NCBI GenBank assembly: GCA_030704615.1
Contig: CM060734.1
Span: 9,796,001-9,860,000 of the forward strand
Reading direction: 5' to 3'
DNA from: Takakia lepidozioides
Lineage: Eukaryota > Streptophyta > Takakiopsida > Takakiales > Takakiaceae
Length of the DNA stretch: 64,000 nucleotides
The notes beneath the pieces were generated by a model, which saw only the letters and a program-made list of their open reading frames with translations, did no database searches and was not told the origin of the DNA. Position numbers and translations under genes: made by a program. This document shows positions 45,653-58,946 of this stretch, one piece after another; within the stretch, counting starts at the first letter, position 1, and each line of letters starts with the position of its first letter.

Positions 45653-46882
45653 TTAGAGATCTTCAACTTCCACCACACTGGTACACTGCCAAGCTTGTGG
45701 AGTCACAATCCTCAAAAGCTTGTGTGTCTCTTGATCGTGCTCGGCAAGAGCCAACCAATTCCACCTGCGGGAATTCTTGAACCAAAAACCCACATACGAG
45801 GTGTAGTCTGACCCCCTGTAACGGTCACTTCTCCAAGTTCGAGACAAGACAGTGCTCGGAGGCCAATGCCCGATGGAGTAAAAAACGTTGAGTTTGCGAA
45901 TCGAGCAGAGAGCAAATTGCTCGTGAGGAAGAATAACAAGATCTCCTTGAAGAGTCTTCTCACTATGACCCGTGAGAGAATCAACAAGGTCGCGGGTAGT
46001 AGGTGTACACATTGCAAGACTCCCAAATCTTAACAATCGTAACAAAATCGCATCAATGCCAATGGTGAACAAAGCCAAATGCCAGGGATCCACAAAATTG
46101 CAGGACACCAGCGGAACGTCAAGGGATTGCACGGAGATTTGTTCGCAAAGCCCAAACTGCCTGAATTCCAGGGCACCGTAAGACAAAAATTGACTTTTGA
46201 GTTCGGGGATAGGCACCTTGAACTGTCTCCTCAAAGCTAGCTCTTTGTCAATCACGCTATGAACTTCCCTCACCAGTTAAGCAGGATCGCTGATCCAAGC
46301 AGAGACTCTCTCCCGTTCAGTAGCTGAAAAACGTGAGACGTCCACAAAAAATCGAGATTCAAATTTATTGATCCACACCAAGTCGTCACTGCTCAACTGG
46401 AGCTGCTCACTGTCAAACACAAGAGAGTCCTGGATTTGTGAGTTAACATCAGGCAGCCCCTCAAGATCGTAAGCAAGCTCAACGTAGCCCAAACCGTAAT
46501 CAGCTCTGTCAGGGTCACCGCTTGGCAAAGAGCCCGAACTCACTGAGCCACGAGTCGAATACAACGCTCTTTCTTCAAAGGCCACTTCTGCCCTGGCATA
46601 CGCTGAGTAGTTAGAGCCTGAAGAGGTAGGTCTTTCAATGTCTGGAACATAAACCCCTGGAATCAATAATGGAACACGTGCGGCAGGAGCTGCAGGCACT
46701 TCCGAGACTGGATGACCATCCACCACCTGCAAACTGGGAGCAGATACAGGAACACCTACAACTAACTGGCTGGAACCCACCACGTTAGAGCCTGCAACCT
46801 CCACTCTCAGTTCTATCTTAACCAAAATTGAGCCGCTGTCCTCTCTCTCGTTTGACAAGCTACAGAGAACTGCAGACGCCAT
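45653..46882 (-). pseudogene. Unrecognised ORF with one stop
   Basis: From ATG 46,882 (MASAVLCSL) the frame runs about 200 codons to a TAA at 46,277-46,279, then continues open in the same frame for 207 codons to 45,653. It is acidic and Ser/Val-rich first, then a globular-looking part with FWFKNSRRWNWLAL near its end. It resembles ORF1-type proteins of retroelements in position only. I do not assign a function. Confidence 0.35.
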
Positions 46883-47064
46883 TGCAACACACAACGAACA
46901 AGCAAAACAAACAAATGCAAGTGCACAACGTGAAGAGTGAAGCTGCCGCCGCCATCGCAACTTCCTCTTGAACCAAAAACTTCTTCAAAAACCAGATTGA
47001 ACCCTAGGTAACCGCGCAAAATCACTGTACGTGCGGAGCCGCCACTACCCGCCGCCTCCACCAT

Positions 47065-49205
47065 ATTTTGTGCTTGAATGAGATTCTCCCGTCTTCACAA
47101 GTGCACGTTAAACTAGGGGTGTAAGAGCTCGGAAGGAGCGGGCTTTACAGCACGAGAAGAGAGATGAACATGTAGAGGATCCCACTTACAGCATATGCAG
47201 AGCTAACACATACACATCCAAAGCTCACAGAGCATGTCCAGAAGCTCGTACACCAGGTTGTACATACAAGAAGAAAGGCCCTGACTCAAGGTCAGGAACA
47301 AGCTTATACCCAAAACCTAGGGTGAGGCAATACCCCCATGTGGCAGCATGCCACGGGTTGCCTAGATTACAAACAGATCTGGCCCGTAGACTAATGAAGG
47401 GGCCAGATGCAGCCACAAAGCTCTAGGATAACCTCAAACAAGTATAGGTCAGGCGGTATATAACGGTCTCCCGCTGTAAATACTAATGACATGGGATGAA
47501 CCTGTCATACAGTAATGAATAGGCTGAAAGTCAAGCCATGAGAACATGAGCCATCCTAAGCTCAAGCTGGGAGAAAGTTCCTCACGTGATCCATGTGAGC
47601 ATTCCGGAGAAAATCAGCTTTAAATTTAAACCACCTTCCCCTAAACTACAACAACACTACAACACTAGTCAAATGAGTTTGTGGCGATGGCCATCAAACT
47701 GGACTTCGCACTACACTACCTACCTAGTCAAAGCGCCGGGAACCTCCACGAAAGCCTTTGGAAGGAAGCCTAGGTACAGCTCCGCAACAACTCCTTCTTC
47801 TTCATCAACAACAGCTCTTGCCTCAATGTGGATCAGACCATCTAGGTGACGAACTCAAACGAGGTGAAGGCATGGGAAGGCAGCATCTCGAGGACGACGA
47901 TGGCCTACAGCTTTTAATGAAGTGTCGGCGTGCTGGAATCCAAGCTCTCGATTTAACGATCTAACCCTAATACGGGAACGCCGTCCCTAGAGAATTCAAG
48001 ACCATTGCTGGTGACCGGTGACCATCGGTCACCGTACTCCGCAACCTACCTTCCAGTTCCAAGTACAGGGAGTACCTTCCTAAAGTACCTAGGTATGTAC
48101 TTAGGAAGGTAGGTAGGAAGGGGTACAAATACGAGGATAACACAAAAACATCCGGTGTCGCGGTGGTGGTGGTACCGGGGCGGGCGGTGGCACAGGCGGC
48201 GAGCGAGCATTAAGGGAGTAATGGGGCGCTAAGAGCGGGGCTGCAGGGCGCCGTGCCGCGCGCTGCTCGCCCACCACGCTACTGTGTACGCTCTCGCCCT
48301 CCTTCCCGATCTCTCACCTCGTTTCTTGCACTCTAGGGCTGCTGCGTCCTGTGTAAGTCTGCGGGTACAGAGAGGTTGTCTCGTCTGCTGCAGTTGAGGG
48401 TGTTCAGCTGTTTTTTTCCGGGGCTTTGGGGGTGGAAATTTGGATTTGCTCAGCCACAGTAGTGGCAGTCTATTTGTCTTTGGATTCGTGAGGCTGTAGG
48501 GAGGTCGAAGGGGTTGCGGGTTTTGTGTGTGATGCTGGTTTGTTGGTGGGTTTAGAAATGCAGTGATTTTGCTGTTGTCGTTTTGGAGAGATGATGATTT
48601 TTCTGCCGTAGTCAGCTATGGCGAATGGTGTTGATCTCTGTTGCTTGTTTTGTAAGGTAGTTTTGAGGGCCCGCCAGAGACTGGCTTCAGTTCTGAGTGA
48701 GATTTTCCTTGCTCGTTACGGTGTCAATGGTATGCCTCTCTCTAAGGAGCTGAGGTCTTGTGTTGTTTCGCGTAGAGAGTGATAACTTAACCCTTTTAGT
48801 AGTGCACATTACCAGCTGTTTATGAACCGCGAAGGATCGTCACTGAAATCTGAATCCATGATCGGGTTGAACCTTCGACCTATCAAAGTGGCATTTAATC
48901 GACATTGTGGAAGTCGAAAGCAGAGCCTCTCGTAGTGGGAAGTGACTTGCCATTTAGTTAGATGAATTAGACATAACACACGGAAGGTGTACCCTGCGAC
49001 AGGAAGTGTACAGTGGTTGTCATTCCTGTTGCCATTCCTGTGTTTTTTCTCAACCACAATGACACAATGTACATATTTTATGCTTGCTTTGATCACAATT
49101 GAAGTGACGTAGGTTCCTGGGAAACAATGAGGTGGTTTTCATTCTCATTGTTCATGGAATGCTTAAAAGGTATCCACTTTCTGGTATCCCTTGAATCTGA
49201 CAGGC
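47065..49205. other. Intergenic region and probable promoter of the STICHEL-like gene
   Basis: Contains an inverted repeat at 48,076-48,118 (GTACCTTCCTAA...TTAGGAAGGTA) and a palindrome GGTGACC...GGTCACC near 48,012. The GC-rich stretch at 48,170-48,300 may hold the start site. GTAAGT at 48,353 could be the donor of a 5' UTR intron. No coding region was found. Confidence 0.4.
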
Positions 49206-49210
49206 ATATG

Positions 49211-49233
49211 TATATATATATATATATATATAT
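49211..49233. repeat. (TA)n microsatellite
   Basis: Eleven TA units about 135 bp upstream of the proposed start codon. Confidence 0.9.
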
Positions 49234-49367
49234 CGAGTCTCCACAATCTCTCTGTGCCTTGTGTTGGATTCCCTCCCCGCCTCCATGATTGTGTTTGATC
49301 CGTTGGCATCGTTGTGGTCGAGCATAGCTCAGTTGCACTTACATGCACGCCTGGCTGTCTTCCTATT

Positions 49368-52300
49368 ATGACCGGGAGACCAGGAAAGGCTCCTCAAACT
49401 GCCTCTTCTGCTCATGGAATTAAGCACCTTAGAGGGCACCTACATTTGACTAATTGTATTCATCTCAAGAACCACGTGCACATGCAGAAGCATGCCGTGA
49501 TGATGGAGGCGAGGAGGCCCCCTCAGCTCCCACTTATGCGGGAGTTGACGGCACTGCGGAATGCGCGTTATCTACGGGATCCCTCCACAACCTCGTCTTT
49601 AAGCACCTTTTCTGTGGGCAGCTCTGGGGGAAGAGTGGATGCCAGAGACAGTGCTCTAGCACACAGGGATGAGCACAAAGGGGTAAGGGTCTTATCAAAT
49701 GGTGAATTGCAAAGGGATTTGAGGAGAACAAAGCTACGGGAAGGGCAATCAACCCGTCATGATGGGCGGAAGGATAATTACAGGGGAGGATATTTGCGGT
49801 CTGGGGCGTGTGTTGAAAGGGATGGGGCCATCGAGGATATCCAAAGCACTGGAGAGAGAAGGAAAGATGGCAATGGGAATGGAAATTCACAAAAGAAAGG
49901 TCAGTTGGAAGGCAATCGACGGAGATATGAGAAATCCGCAACATCTACCTGGGAGAGTCAGCTAGAAATTGGTGCTGGTTCCAGGCTAGGGGACTCGAGA
50001 GGGCAAGGGCTTAGGGCAGAAAACGGGCATGAATGCTTGGCACAGAGGGGCCATCTGACCACCGGCAATCTCAGCAAAGTGAGAGAACATTCTTGGGAGG
50101 GCAGGGGGGAAACCTACAGGGAGTCCAGGGACAATGGAAGAGGCGGGGAATCACTTAAATCAGAGGACAGGTGGCGAGGGGATGCTGCAAGGAGAGGAGA
50201 CATTGCAAGAGGGCATGTCTGTGAGAAGAATGGTTGCATGCATTCTCCTCTTTCTCATCACTCTCTTGCCCCAAATCTCACTCAGGACCAGGCTCTTTCG
50301 TTACTGGGGCTTGGGGACCATAGGAGCGATGCAGAGGAAAGCTTCTATGAGAGTGAAGATGGAGAGCTGCATTTGGTGGCAAGGGAGATCGATGGAGGAG
50401 CATCGTCCTCTCATTTGGAGTCCAACTTTGAATCCCCTTTGATTTCCAGAGTTTCAATGAAGCCTAAAATTCAGAGAAAACCCCGCATAAGTAATAGGAG
50501 GTTAGAAGCTATTAGGTTCAAAGAGGGGATGCGCATGGGACTGCACTCTCATGGTCACCTATGCAGTCAAAGGTTGGGCCAGCCCGGGTGCTACAGGGAA
50601 GCCCCTGTTCTCACTATGAATGATGAGCTGGAATTGTCAGAGCTCCCTCAGCAAGGGTGTGGAATTCCTTGGCATTGGTCATGGATACACAAATATAAAG
50701 CTAGAAGTTTTTTGGATCTTGCTGGCAGGGGTCTGAATTGTGCATTTACAGAGTCGATGAAGAGAAAGGGGGACTCAAAGCGAACATCCCGAAATGGGTC
50801 TTTTTCTGGGTCGCACCAGGACTTGGAGGCTGCAGTCATGTCAGACCAGTCTCTCTCTTCATTGGATTCAGATGCAAATGTTCAGCCTCGGCTCTCAGGC
50901 GAGAATGACTCTCATGCCAGTGACAGTCCTCCTGCATTTTCCTTTGACAGCGAAGCACCTGCGCGGGAGCTTCCAACAGACTTTGGGCTGATGTTGGCAA
51001 GAGTAAGAGGTAGAGAGGGAGGACGCAAAGGTACCACACAGAACCGATTTGAACCCAGTACAGATGGGGCCATACAGCTGCATGGATCAGTGGGAGAGGA
51101 TGTGGATAAGCATAGAAGCTTGAGCCAGAAGTACCGTCCAAAAGCATTCAAGGACCTTGTGGGTCAAAGCCTAGTTGTGAAATCCCTCTCCACTGCTGTC
51201 ACTAAAGGAAAAATTGCACCAGTCTATCTCTTTATGGGCCCTCGTGGCACAGGGAAGACCACTGCCGCACGAATCTTTGCTGCAGCATTAAATTGTCTCT
51301 CCTCAGCGCCAGATTGCCGACCATGTGGACTTTGTCAGGAGTGTGCCACCCTCACCCTCAATAGAAGCCCAGATGTGAAGGAGATAGATGCTGCGAGCAA
51401 CCCAGAACTGGAGAGTATGAGAGCCATTCTGAGCAACATGGGCTTTTCCCCCTCCCGTTCACGATACAGAGTTTTCATCATCGAGGGTTGTGATTTCCTG
51501 AGTACGGAAGTGTGGAATACGTTCCTCAAGTGCTTGGAGGAGCCTCCCAGCAATGTGGTCTTTGTTCTAATCACCACTGATTCTGAGCGTGTGCCTCTCA
51601 CAGCTGCTTCTAGGTAAATTACAATTGTATTCTTGAGTGGTCTTTGGTTGCCCTAGACCAGTGATGCCCATGATGGACAACTGGTGGGGCATCCAGCATA
51701 AAATCAGTATCTAGGTGTTTTTGCTGTAGGCAGTCTTGTAGGTTTTGGGCATGCTCGTTCTCAGAGTATTTACTATTTTACCATCAATTCTATGCGATTC
51801 CTCGACAGTGATCTGCTCTCTTGACAGTGCAATCTGCAGTATGGGAATTCTTCTTGCCTGTTCTTACCTACCAGATGTCTTCAATGTTATGGGATACAAT
51901 GTTTTTACACTCACAAAAACCTGCATTGCTATTGTGCAACCTTGAAGGTGTCAGAAGTTTCCATTTTGCAAAGTGAAGGAGACAGACATAGTTAGCCGAC
52001 TGCAGATGCTTGCTGCCAAGGAGAACGTGGAAGTGGATGAGGGTGCACTGTCGTTGATTGCATCCAGGGCCGATGGGTCTCTTCGTGATGCAGAAACCAC
52101 ACTGGATCAACTGAGCCTTTTGGACAAGAAAGTTTCTTTGGCTATCGTTCAGGAGCTGGTACACGGGCTTTTCCATTACAGCTGACTCTAGGAGTGGCAC
52201 AAAGTGCAGGAAAAAGTGATGTTGTAATGGGTATAATCACAAGGTCTCAGCTTATGCTTCGATGTAAGTGGATGGGTTAGGTGGCTGAGGTACTGCTTCT

Positions 52301-55300
52301 GAATTTCAATTACTAAATGAAAAGGATGTCTTCTGTCATTTCAGGTGGGACTAATCCCAGACAATAAGTTACTGGATCTGCTCGATTTGGCACTTTCAGC
52401 AGACACGGTGAATACCGTGCGACACATGCGAGAGATCTTGGACTCGGGTGTGGAGCCTCTATCTTTGGTCTCACAGTTGGCCTCTCTGATCACCAACCTT
52501 TTGGCTGGGAGCTTTGATATACAACGGGAGACACGCAAAAAGGGATTTTTCAAAAGGAATCTCTGTGAGTGATGCATTTACCCTCCTTTCATGGTGTGTT
52601 GATCTCAGTGTCTGTGCCTGCAAAGATGTTGTTGGTTGTATGATATTTTGAGGAAATTAGTGCATCTTCCCTCCCTTTGTTTGTCTCTTCCAATTGAGTA
52701 AGCTTGGTTTTGCACACTGAAGGGTCCACCAGCAGTCTCTTTGTATCTTCCAGTGGGAGCTATGGAGAGAGAGTCCGAGTCCTTGAAAGAGCTAGTCTCT
52801 GGATATCCTTGTTCGATCAGATCTTGTAAGTTATCAGCTCATCAGACTTATTACCTGCCCAGTCATCTCGACCTAGATTAGATGATGGATCATCATGCAA
52901 CATTGTGTTCGGGCGGTGACTGACTCTCGTCAACTGTGAGTACCCTATTTGTTCAGCAAAGAAGGGAGAACAACAGCGGCTTCGTCAGTCATTGAAGGTC
53001 TTATCAGAAGCAGAGAAGCAGTTACGGGTATCAAATGACCGATCGACATGGCTGACAGCAGCACTCCTGCAGTTTGCACCAGATCGGTCGTATCTGCCCT
53101 CTTCTGTGGACACCAGTATGCTACCAAGTCCTATTGCATTTGACACATTTGAAAGAGTTGTGAGTGGAGATGTCGCTACTCCAAGACTTCCCACTTTGGA
53201 AGAGCCAGTTGAAGCCCAACATAAAAATCAGAATCCAGAAAAGGAAATTTTGCCAGCGTTTCCACGCTTACAATCTTCAAGCCCAGCATTGAGTCACACA
53301 CTCTCTGCCTACTTACAGAGTCGGAGGAAGGGTCTTCCTTCAGCCATTCAATCGGATGCTAAAGTGCACCCTGCTGAGTCACCTCTGGATTCTCACATTA
53401 GACATGTCAACAGGAGGTTAGAGAAGGTTGCAAGGGGTGTTCTGTGGGAGACTGCACAGGACGACTCTCGGGTGATTTCTGATGTGTCTAGAGCAGCAGG
53501 CACCCGCGAGGCTCTGGCAAATGTGGAAGAGAGTCAATACTCGCCTAGAACGCTACGCATGATGGCAAGGGTGGACCACACAACACTGGGTCCCTCTTTG
53601 ACCACTCAAGCCCAGGCTCGAGCTCTCCGTACTGGTGGAGACGATACCCAGAACTTGGAAGAAGTCTGGACTAAAGTCCTACAAGGCTGCCGTTCAAATG
53701 TGTTAAGACAGCTGCTGCAGGCTCAAGGAAAATTGCTTGCTCTCTCTGTTGCTGAAGGTATGCTTGACTCCATGTATGCATCTTTTTTCTATCTCTCTCT
53801 TGTACATATCCAAGGTAACTATGCATCATGCGATCTTTGTCAGATTTTGGTCTTGGTCCTGATTACAGATATGGGGTGGCATGAATCAGATGACACCTAT
53901 GCAGTTGCGCATGTGGAGCTTCGGCATCCGGATCACAAAGCCAGAGCAGAGCGGCTGCGAAGGAGTATTTGCCATTCTTTTCAAATGGTGCTTGGTTGTC
54001 CTGTTGAACTTAAAATTAGCCTGGCATGCCAGCCGGGTGCTGCAGTTGAGGAGTCCAATCTTTCTCAGACCCAAGGGTTCATCAGAGACTTACCAGGCTC
54101 ATCGAGCAGCAGCCAGAAAAACCATAAGTTGAAAGAGGCTATTGTTAAGGGATTTGTTCCTGAAGCAATGACAGCTGTAGACTGTCCCCTGCCACATGAT
54201 CAACGGCAATCGAAGTCATTTAGCAATCAGCAACCATCGGACATTAATTATGGCCACAGCCTCGACACAGGCAATGCAACCGAAGCAAGGTCGGTCAACC
54301 ACAGCCAACAGTCAGCCCCTGAAAGGGAAAGTAGTGGACTCAAGGTTGAGGGAGAAAGGGGGCAGACTGGTGCGTCGTGGTTACAGGCAGCTCAACAATA
54401 TGCTGGCCAAGAGCCCCACAGCTCAGATAATCACGTGGATCCACTAGATGCTCCTGAATTGGTAACTGCACACAAGTCAGGCAGGAAGATGTTGAAACAG
54501 CGGTTGGATAAGCTGGATGAAAATCATGGGTGGGGAAACAAGTCATTCAAGCGGAAGAATGTGAAGTTTAAGGATGGCGTTCTGAATGGTCAACAAGAAA
54601 ATCTGTAAGTTCCAGGATCTTACTATGGCAGATTTTCATTTCTATGTTTTACTGTTGTTCTAAGCAGTGAATTTCATGAATCTCAAACTGCTGGAATATA
54701 TTAAACATTTTTTATTTGGAGTTGTATCCGTCGGCCGACCTGCTTGGGTGGCATATTCTTGTCCAATCGTTGACCCCCTTTCTCAAAAATTCAGAAGAAT
54801 GAGTACAACTAGTTTGTAGGTGCTTGGCTTAGTTGAGCAGAACTTAACCTATTCATATCTTGAGACCAAGAGCCATCCTGACAAGTCAATGCCCAATTGT
54901 CTTTCAGTTTATTGGTATGTAATCAGTTTCGAGGCCATCTATGCCTCGGAATTTTAACTGAGACACACACTGAGGTAGGCTCTGACAATAGTAGCAAGCG
55001 TATTAGTCAGGTGTAGTTGTAGGTTTGGTGCAAATGCAGTTGATGTAGTTGTAGAAAAGGACCCAGGACTAACTGAGCAGGAGACTTCACACCTGCTACC
55101 TGTCATATAGATGAGACTTACGATCACAGCTGATGCAGTGTCATGCTTCCCTCTCATCTTTGCTTGCTCATCAAATCATTCAGGAGGTTGGAATCTCGTC
55201 TCGAACCCAACAAAGGGGGGGGTCTCCTGTGCTGGAAAGCGTCCCAACCGGATAAGTTCAAGGTGCAAACCCACATGCACTCTCCTCGCACAGGCTTGCC

Positions 55301-55813
55301 TTGCCCATCTCTTTCTCAGGTCTGTATGTCATAATGAGAGATACAACAACTCAGTCATACCCATGAACTCACATGTTGTGGCCATGCACATTGGTGTAGG
55401 TGTGGTGGGGTGCCCCTAGTGACAACCAACCAAATGACAGTCTTGAAAAGCCTCCATAAGCTTCGGGCTCCTGCTCATCACGACCAAATTGACCCATGAT
55501 TCAGCCACTGCATCCTAATTTGATCCTCTGACAATATGCTCCAGGCACCCTCCTAAACCTTTGCAGGGGATGGGTTGCCCTATAATGTGTAACTCAGTTT
55601 TGGTGTTGAACCCTTTCACCAAGCTGATTCTCGAACATGTTCTCTGAAATTCTTTTCCTTTGTATATGCATTTGCACGATCTTAATCATTGGCTTCTTAT
55701 CAGTTCTCCTGCTATGGTTGTGACTGTAGGGAAAGTCAAAGCGACGGACAGCTCAAAGAAGGGGAGACTTTCTCTATAGACTTGTTCCCTGTGCCAAATC
55801 CAACTCCCACTGA
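49368..55813 (+). CDS. STI-like: STICHEL-like protein (DnaX-related AAA+), 7 exons
   Basis: Exons: 49,368-51,613; 51,948-52,158; 52,345-52,564; 52,957-53,757; 53,869-54,604; 55,184-55,319; 55,730-55,813. They sum to 4,434 nt, 1,477 codons plus stop, and every intron is GT-AG. I chose ATG 49,368 because homologues begin just before HLHLTNCIHLKNH. A long basic, disordered N-part precedes the AAA+ domain: SQKYRPKAFKDLVGQ (about residue 583), Walker A GPRGTGKTT (about 624), a four-Cys zinc knuckle (CRPCGLCQEC), Walker-B-like VFIIEGCDFLS, then the DnaX-type LRDAETTLDQLSLL and a domain-III stretch. The C-terminus (LLCWKAS, then KSKRR...RLVPC) is also family-typical. Family proteins resemble the clamp-loader tau subunit; Arabidopsis STICHEL controls trichome branching. 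The role here is inferred only. No stops or frameshifts. Confidence 0.93.
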
Positions 55814-56910
55814 TGATGGGCGTGCATCCAACAGCTTGAGTTGTTCTAACCTTAACCAAAATCTGAGCACGGAGATGTCTACATTTGGGGCCCAAACCTT
55901 GCAATTACCCATGGGAGGCCCTGCAGGAAGGTGAAGGAGCTGTCAGCACTGCTAGCCTTGATGAGGGGGAGAAGGAAAGAGACAAGGCCTTAGCCAAGCA
56001 AAGACACAAAAAACTAATGGAAGCTGCCAAAAGTGTGGCCAGCTTCTTCCAAGGCAAAGTAATTTCATGAAATGGAATTCATTGTGTACATGCCTTGAAC
56101 TGCTGGAAGACAACAATATACATCAATGCATCAGCTTAGGTGGGAAGGTTTACTGCTTATTGCAGCAAGACAACTACCTTCGTGTACACCAGAGACAGTA
56201 GGAAACCACATGTGTTGCTTGTAACATCCTACAGCTGATATACCAGATACTTGACAAATGAGAAGGTTTACTTTTTCGAAGATGTTCTACAGCCTCCCCA
56301 CCTGAAAAGTGCAGATGATTCCTTTTAAGAGACTAGGCAAGGAGGCCTTTGAATGAAGAAGGCGAAGTAACTTCAACATGTATTGAGTCGGAAAACTCTT
56401 TGGAGCTGCACATTCACTCTGCATGAGAGTCTGCAGCTCTAACCCTTGGCAATGCGATAGTCAAAAATGTCCCAGGTATTTTAGGGAACATGAGGCATGC
56501 TGATAATGTCAACACCAGCATACTGTGGTTCTGTTTGAGTGCTCTTACTGTTAGTTCCCAACTTTTTGTAAGCTGAATGATGCCAAAAGTCCAGGAAGTT
56601 GCATGAGCTGCCCATTAAAGTATCATTCAGTTCACATGGGAGGATCAAAAGTTTCACAGGTGCTTCGCTCCTGCATCAGCTTCCATGAAGTAGTTCTTGG
56701 AAGGATACAAAAAGTACTGGATGATTCCGTTGTGCTGACTGTGTGCACTCTTCTATTGATTGTGAATAAAATTCTCAGTCTATCTCTCCGGTCTCTGGGT
56801 CTGCGGTCAGTAGGCACTAATGTATCCAAGTGTCCTCTCACATTTCTCATTGACCCGGGGAGGAGCTGTGGTAGTTTGAGATTTTGAGCAGCAAGGTTAT
56901 TATGTATAGG
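55814..56910 (+). other. Probable 3' UTR of the STICHEL-like gene
   Basis: A polyadenylation-type AATAAA lies at 56,764. A short frame at 55,885-56,070 (Lys/Glu-rich) overlaps the end of the gene in another phase. I see no evidence that it is translated. Confidence 0.4.
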
Positions 56911-57026
56911 GTAAGTCCCCCACCCGAGGGTGTACCGCGGTGTGAGGGGAGTGACGGGAGGCGCAGCCCGAGGTCACGAGTCACGACACGAATACCAAGG
57001 TACCAGCCCGAGGGTGGGGGACTTAC
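56911..57026. repeat. Small MITE-like element
   Basis: Perfect 15-bp terminal inverted repeat GTAAGTCCCCCACCC around about 86 bp of GC-rich sequence. No clear TSD was found. Confidence 0.5.
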
Positions 57027-58430
57027 GCTGCGTAAAGACATAGGGTTTCTTTTCGCTGTGGACGGCTCAGATTGGGGCATCTAACATAAAAGATGACATT
57101 GTAAGGAAAAGATGGCGTGCATAATCTCCCACGGGACATTACGCGTAGTAGGAAATTACGCGTAAGATCCCCGGGCCTGCGTCATATCCCCCGCCCACTG
57201 TTGACGTGACATTCCGCCAGGTAAGCTCCCTGGAAATACAAAGAGAAAAAACCCGTAGGTTTTTTGTCAATGGTTGCCCTACATCCATGTCACAGCAATG
57301 AATTACACTTATGGCTACAGAGAGCTATCACCACGGGTCTGGGCATTGGCAAGGAGGCCTGCGAAATTTAGTTCTTTGTAGCGTTCTGGGGCAGTCTCAA
57401 TTTAGACACCAGTTACCTCAACACTTTAGGACTTGCTGTTCTGAATGTAAGAGGTAAAGCTCCTGCCCTAAGTGTTTTCCCAGATTTCGAGGAGAGGAGC
57501 CCGAGGTGCAGCATTCAAAATCGCCGGAAACAGACAGGCAGGAACTTTACTAATCTTGAAAATATAGCTGCCATTTCCTGGGGCATGCCTGGGGCAAAAG
57601 CAGGCATATGCTAATCGAGTTCCTGGGGCAAAACCATAGAATTTGTGGAATTGTGGACAGGAAGGCACTCGATAGGTCAGAAGGCAGACGGGGATTTTTG
57701 CTGGAGGCAAAATGGTCCGCTGCTCACCACCTACGTTGAAGGTGTAAACGCAGTTGCCCGAGGTTACAACAGCCTGGTTTATGAGAGTGCAGAAAAGTGC
57801 ATTCTTGTGATTGAGAAACTTGGTATGGTAGAATTGAGAGTATCCAGCGTTTTTGACAATCTTAAAATGTAATATATGATAGGTGCTACACTTGACTTTC
57901 ACATAATTCCTCTGGAGATTGATTTAGAGGAAACCTATGACTGTAAAAGGACAAGGAACTACCCTTAAGTTGACAAGGCCTTTGAAAGGAGAAAGGAGGG
58001 GGTGACGATAAGAAAAATTTATCCCATGAACTTGGATTGCTTTGCCAAAATGCATTGCGTCTCTGTGACGGGTTCCATCCTCCAAGGCCTGCTCACGCTC
58101 TCTTCAACCTGCTTATGGCTTCAGAAGTTCTTGGACATCCAACCTTAATCAACTACAGTCCCCGCAGCTCTTTGTATTGGTCAGGAGTAAGAAAAGTTTT
58201 GGCAGCCTTGACCCAGTCCTCTGGCCTGGGCATCATGATTGCAATGTAACCTTCCGTACATGCCTGCGTTGAGCCAACCCATAAACTCTGTGAGTCCCTC
58301 TGTGTCTCTTGATTTTTTTCCGTCTTTTCTGCCTTTCAACTACTGCATCCAGCCGTCAGTGCTACTAGTATCCCCTATCCTTTCTCCTCTATTTTGCAGC
58401 CTGGTCACGTTTCTCCTATTCTAACCACCA
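57027..58430. other. No supported gene
   Basis: A 144-codon minus frame (57,902-57,468) has no known motif. On the minus strand near 58,244-58,160 the phrase RPEDWVKAAKTFLTPDQYKEL looks protein-like and could be an exon, but I cannot place it in a gene. Confidence 0.35.
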
Positions 58431-58946
58431 GTGGGGCGTCTGGGCAAGCTCGGGCAAGCAAAACTTGGAGAGACTCTCGATTCCTGTCTATACCAAAGAG
58501 GATCTGGTTGCAAGGCTATGGCAGATCAGCTTTTACATCTGCAACAAAGAGATTATACCCGTGAATTGAGCAGACCAGCATCCTTGACCAAGTGCGTGTT
58601 TACTTCAAGGAGCACCCCTCTCACACAGCATCTGCCAGGGTCACCAGCACCATCAGCAACAATTCTAGACACAGAACTTACGGGAAGAGACACAACTGTA
58701 GGGCCAGGTAAAGAAAGCAAGAAACTTTACAGCCCCCATGGAAAGGTCAAAGAGCATAGACAGAGAAAAGAAACAATTGTATGAGTTGGAACAAGAAAGA
58801 ATCTCATCAGTAGACCTGATCAAGTAGAAGGACTCCCCCACCATCACTTTGCAGAGCACTGAATTGGGCTCCAGTGTTACTGCATTCTGAGCTTCACCCC
58901 ACCCCGGCATCCAGGATATCAAAAAAGGGAGTGATTTGCATTGCAG

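Noticed and set aside
49314-49367. Upstream start codon for the STICHEL-like protein at 49,314
   Set aside because: The 18 extra residues have no family match. Homologues start close to MTGRPGK.
52755-52830. Possible extra exon of the STICHEL-like gene after a TTCCAG site
   Set aside because: It would break the conserved RNLS-KKGEQQRLRQ join. Skipping it joins exon 3 to exon 4 in frame and matches the family.
52992-54608. 538-codon frame as a separate gene
   Set aside because: It is exons 4 and 5 of the STICHEL-like gene plus the short in-frame intron 4. Its apparent start is a Leu codon.
57468-57902. 144-codon minus-strand frame as a gene
   Set aside because: No motif, no promoter or splice signals, and the composition is not clearly coding.
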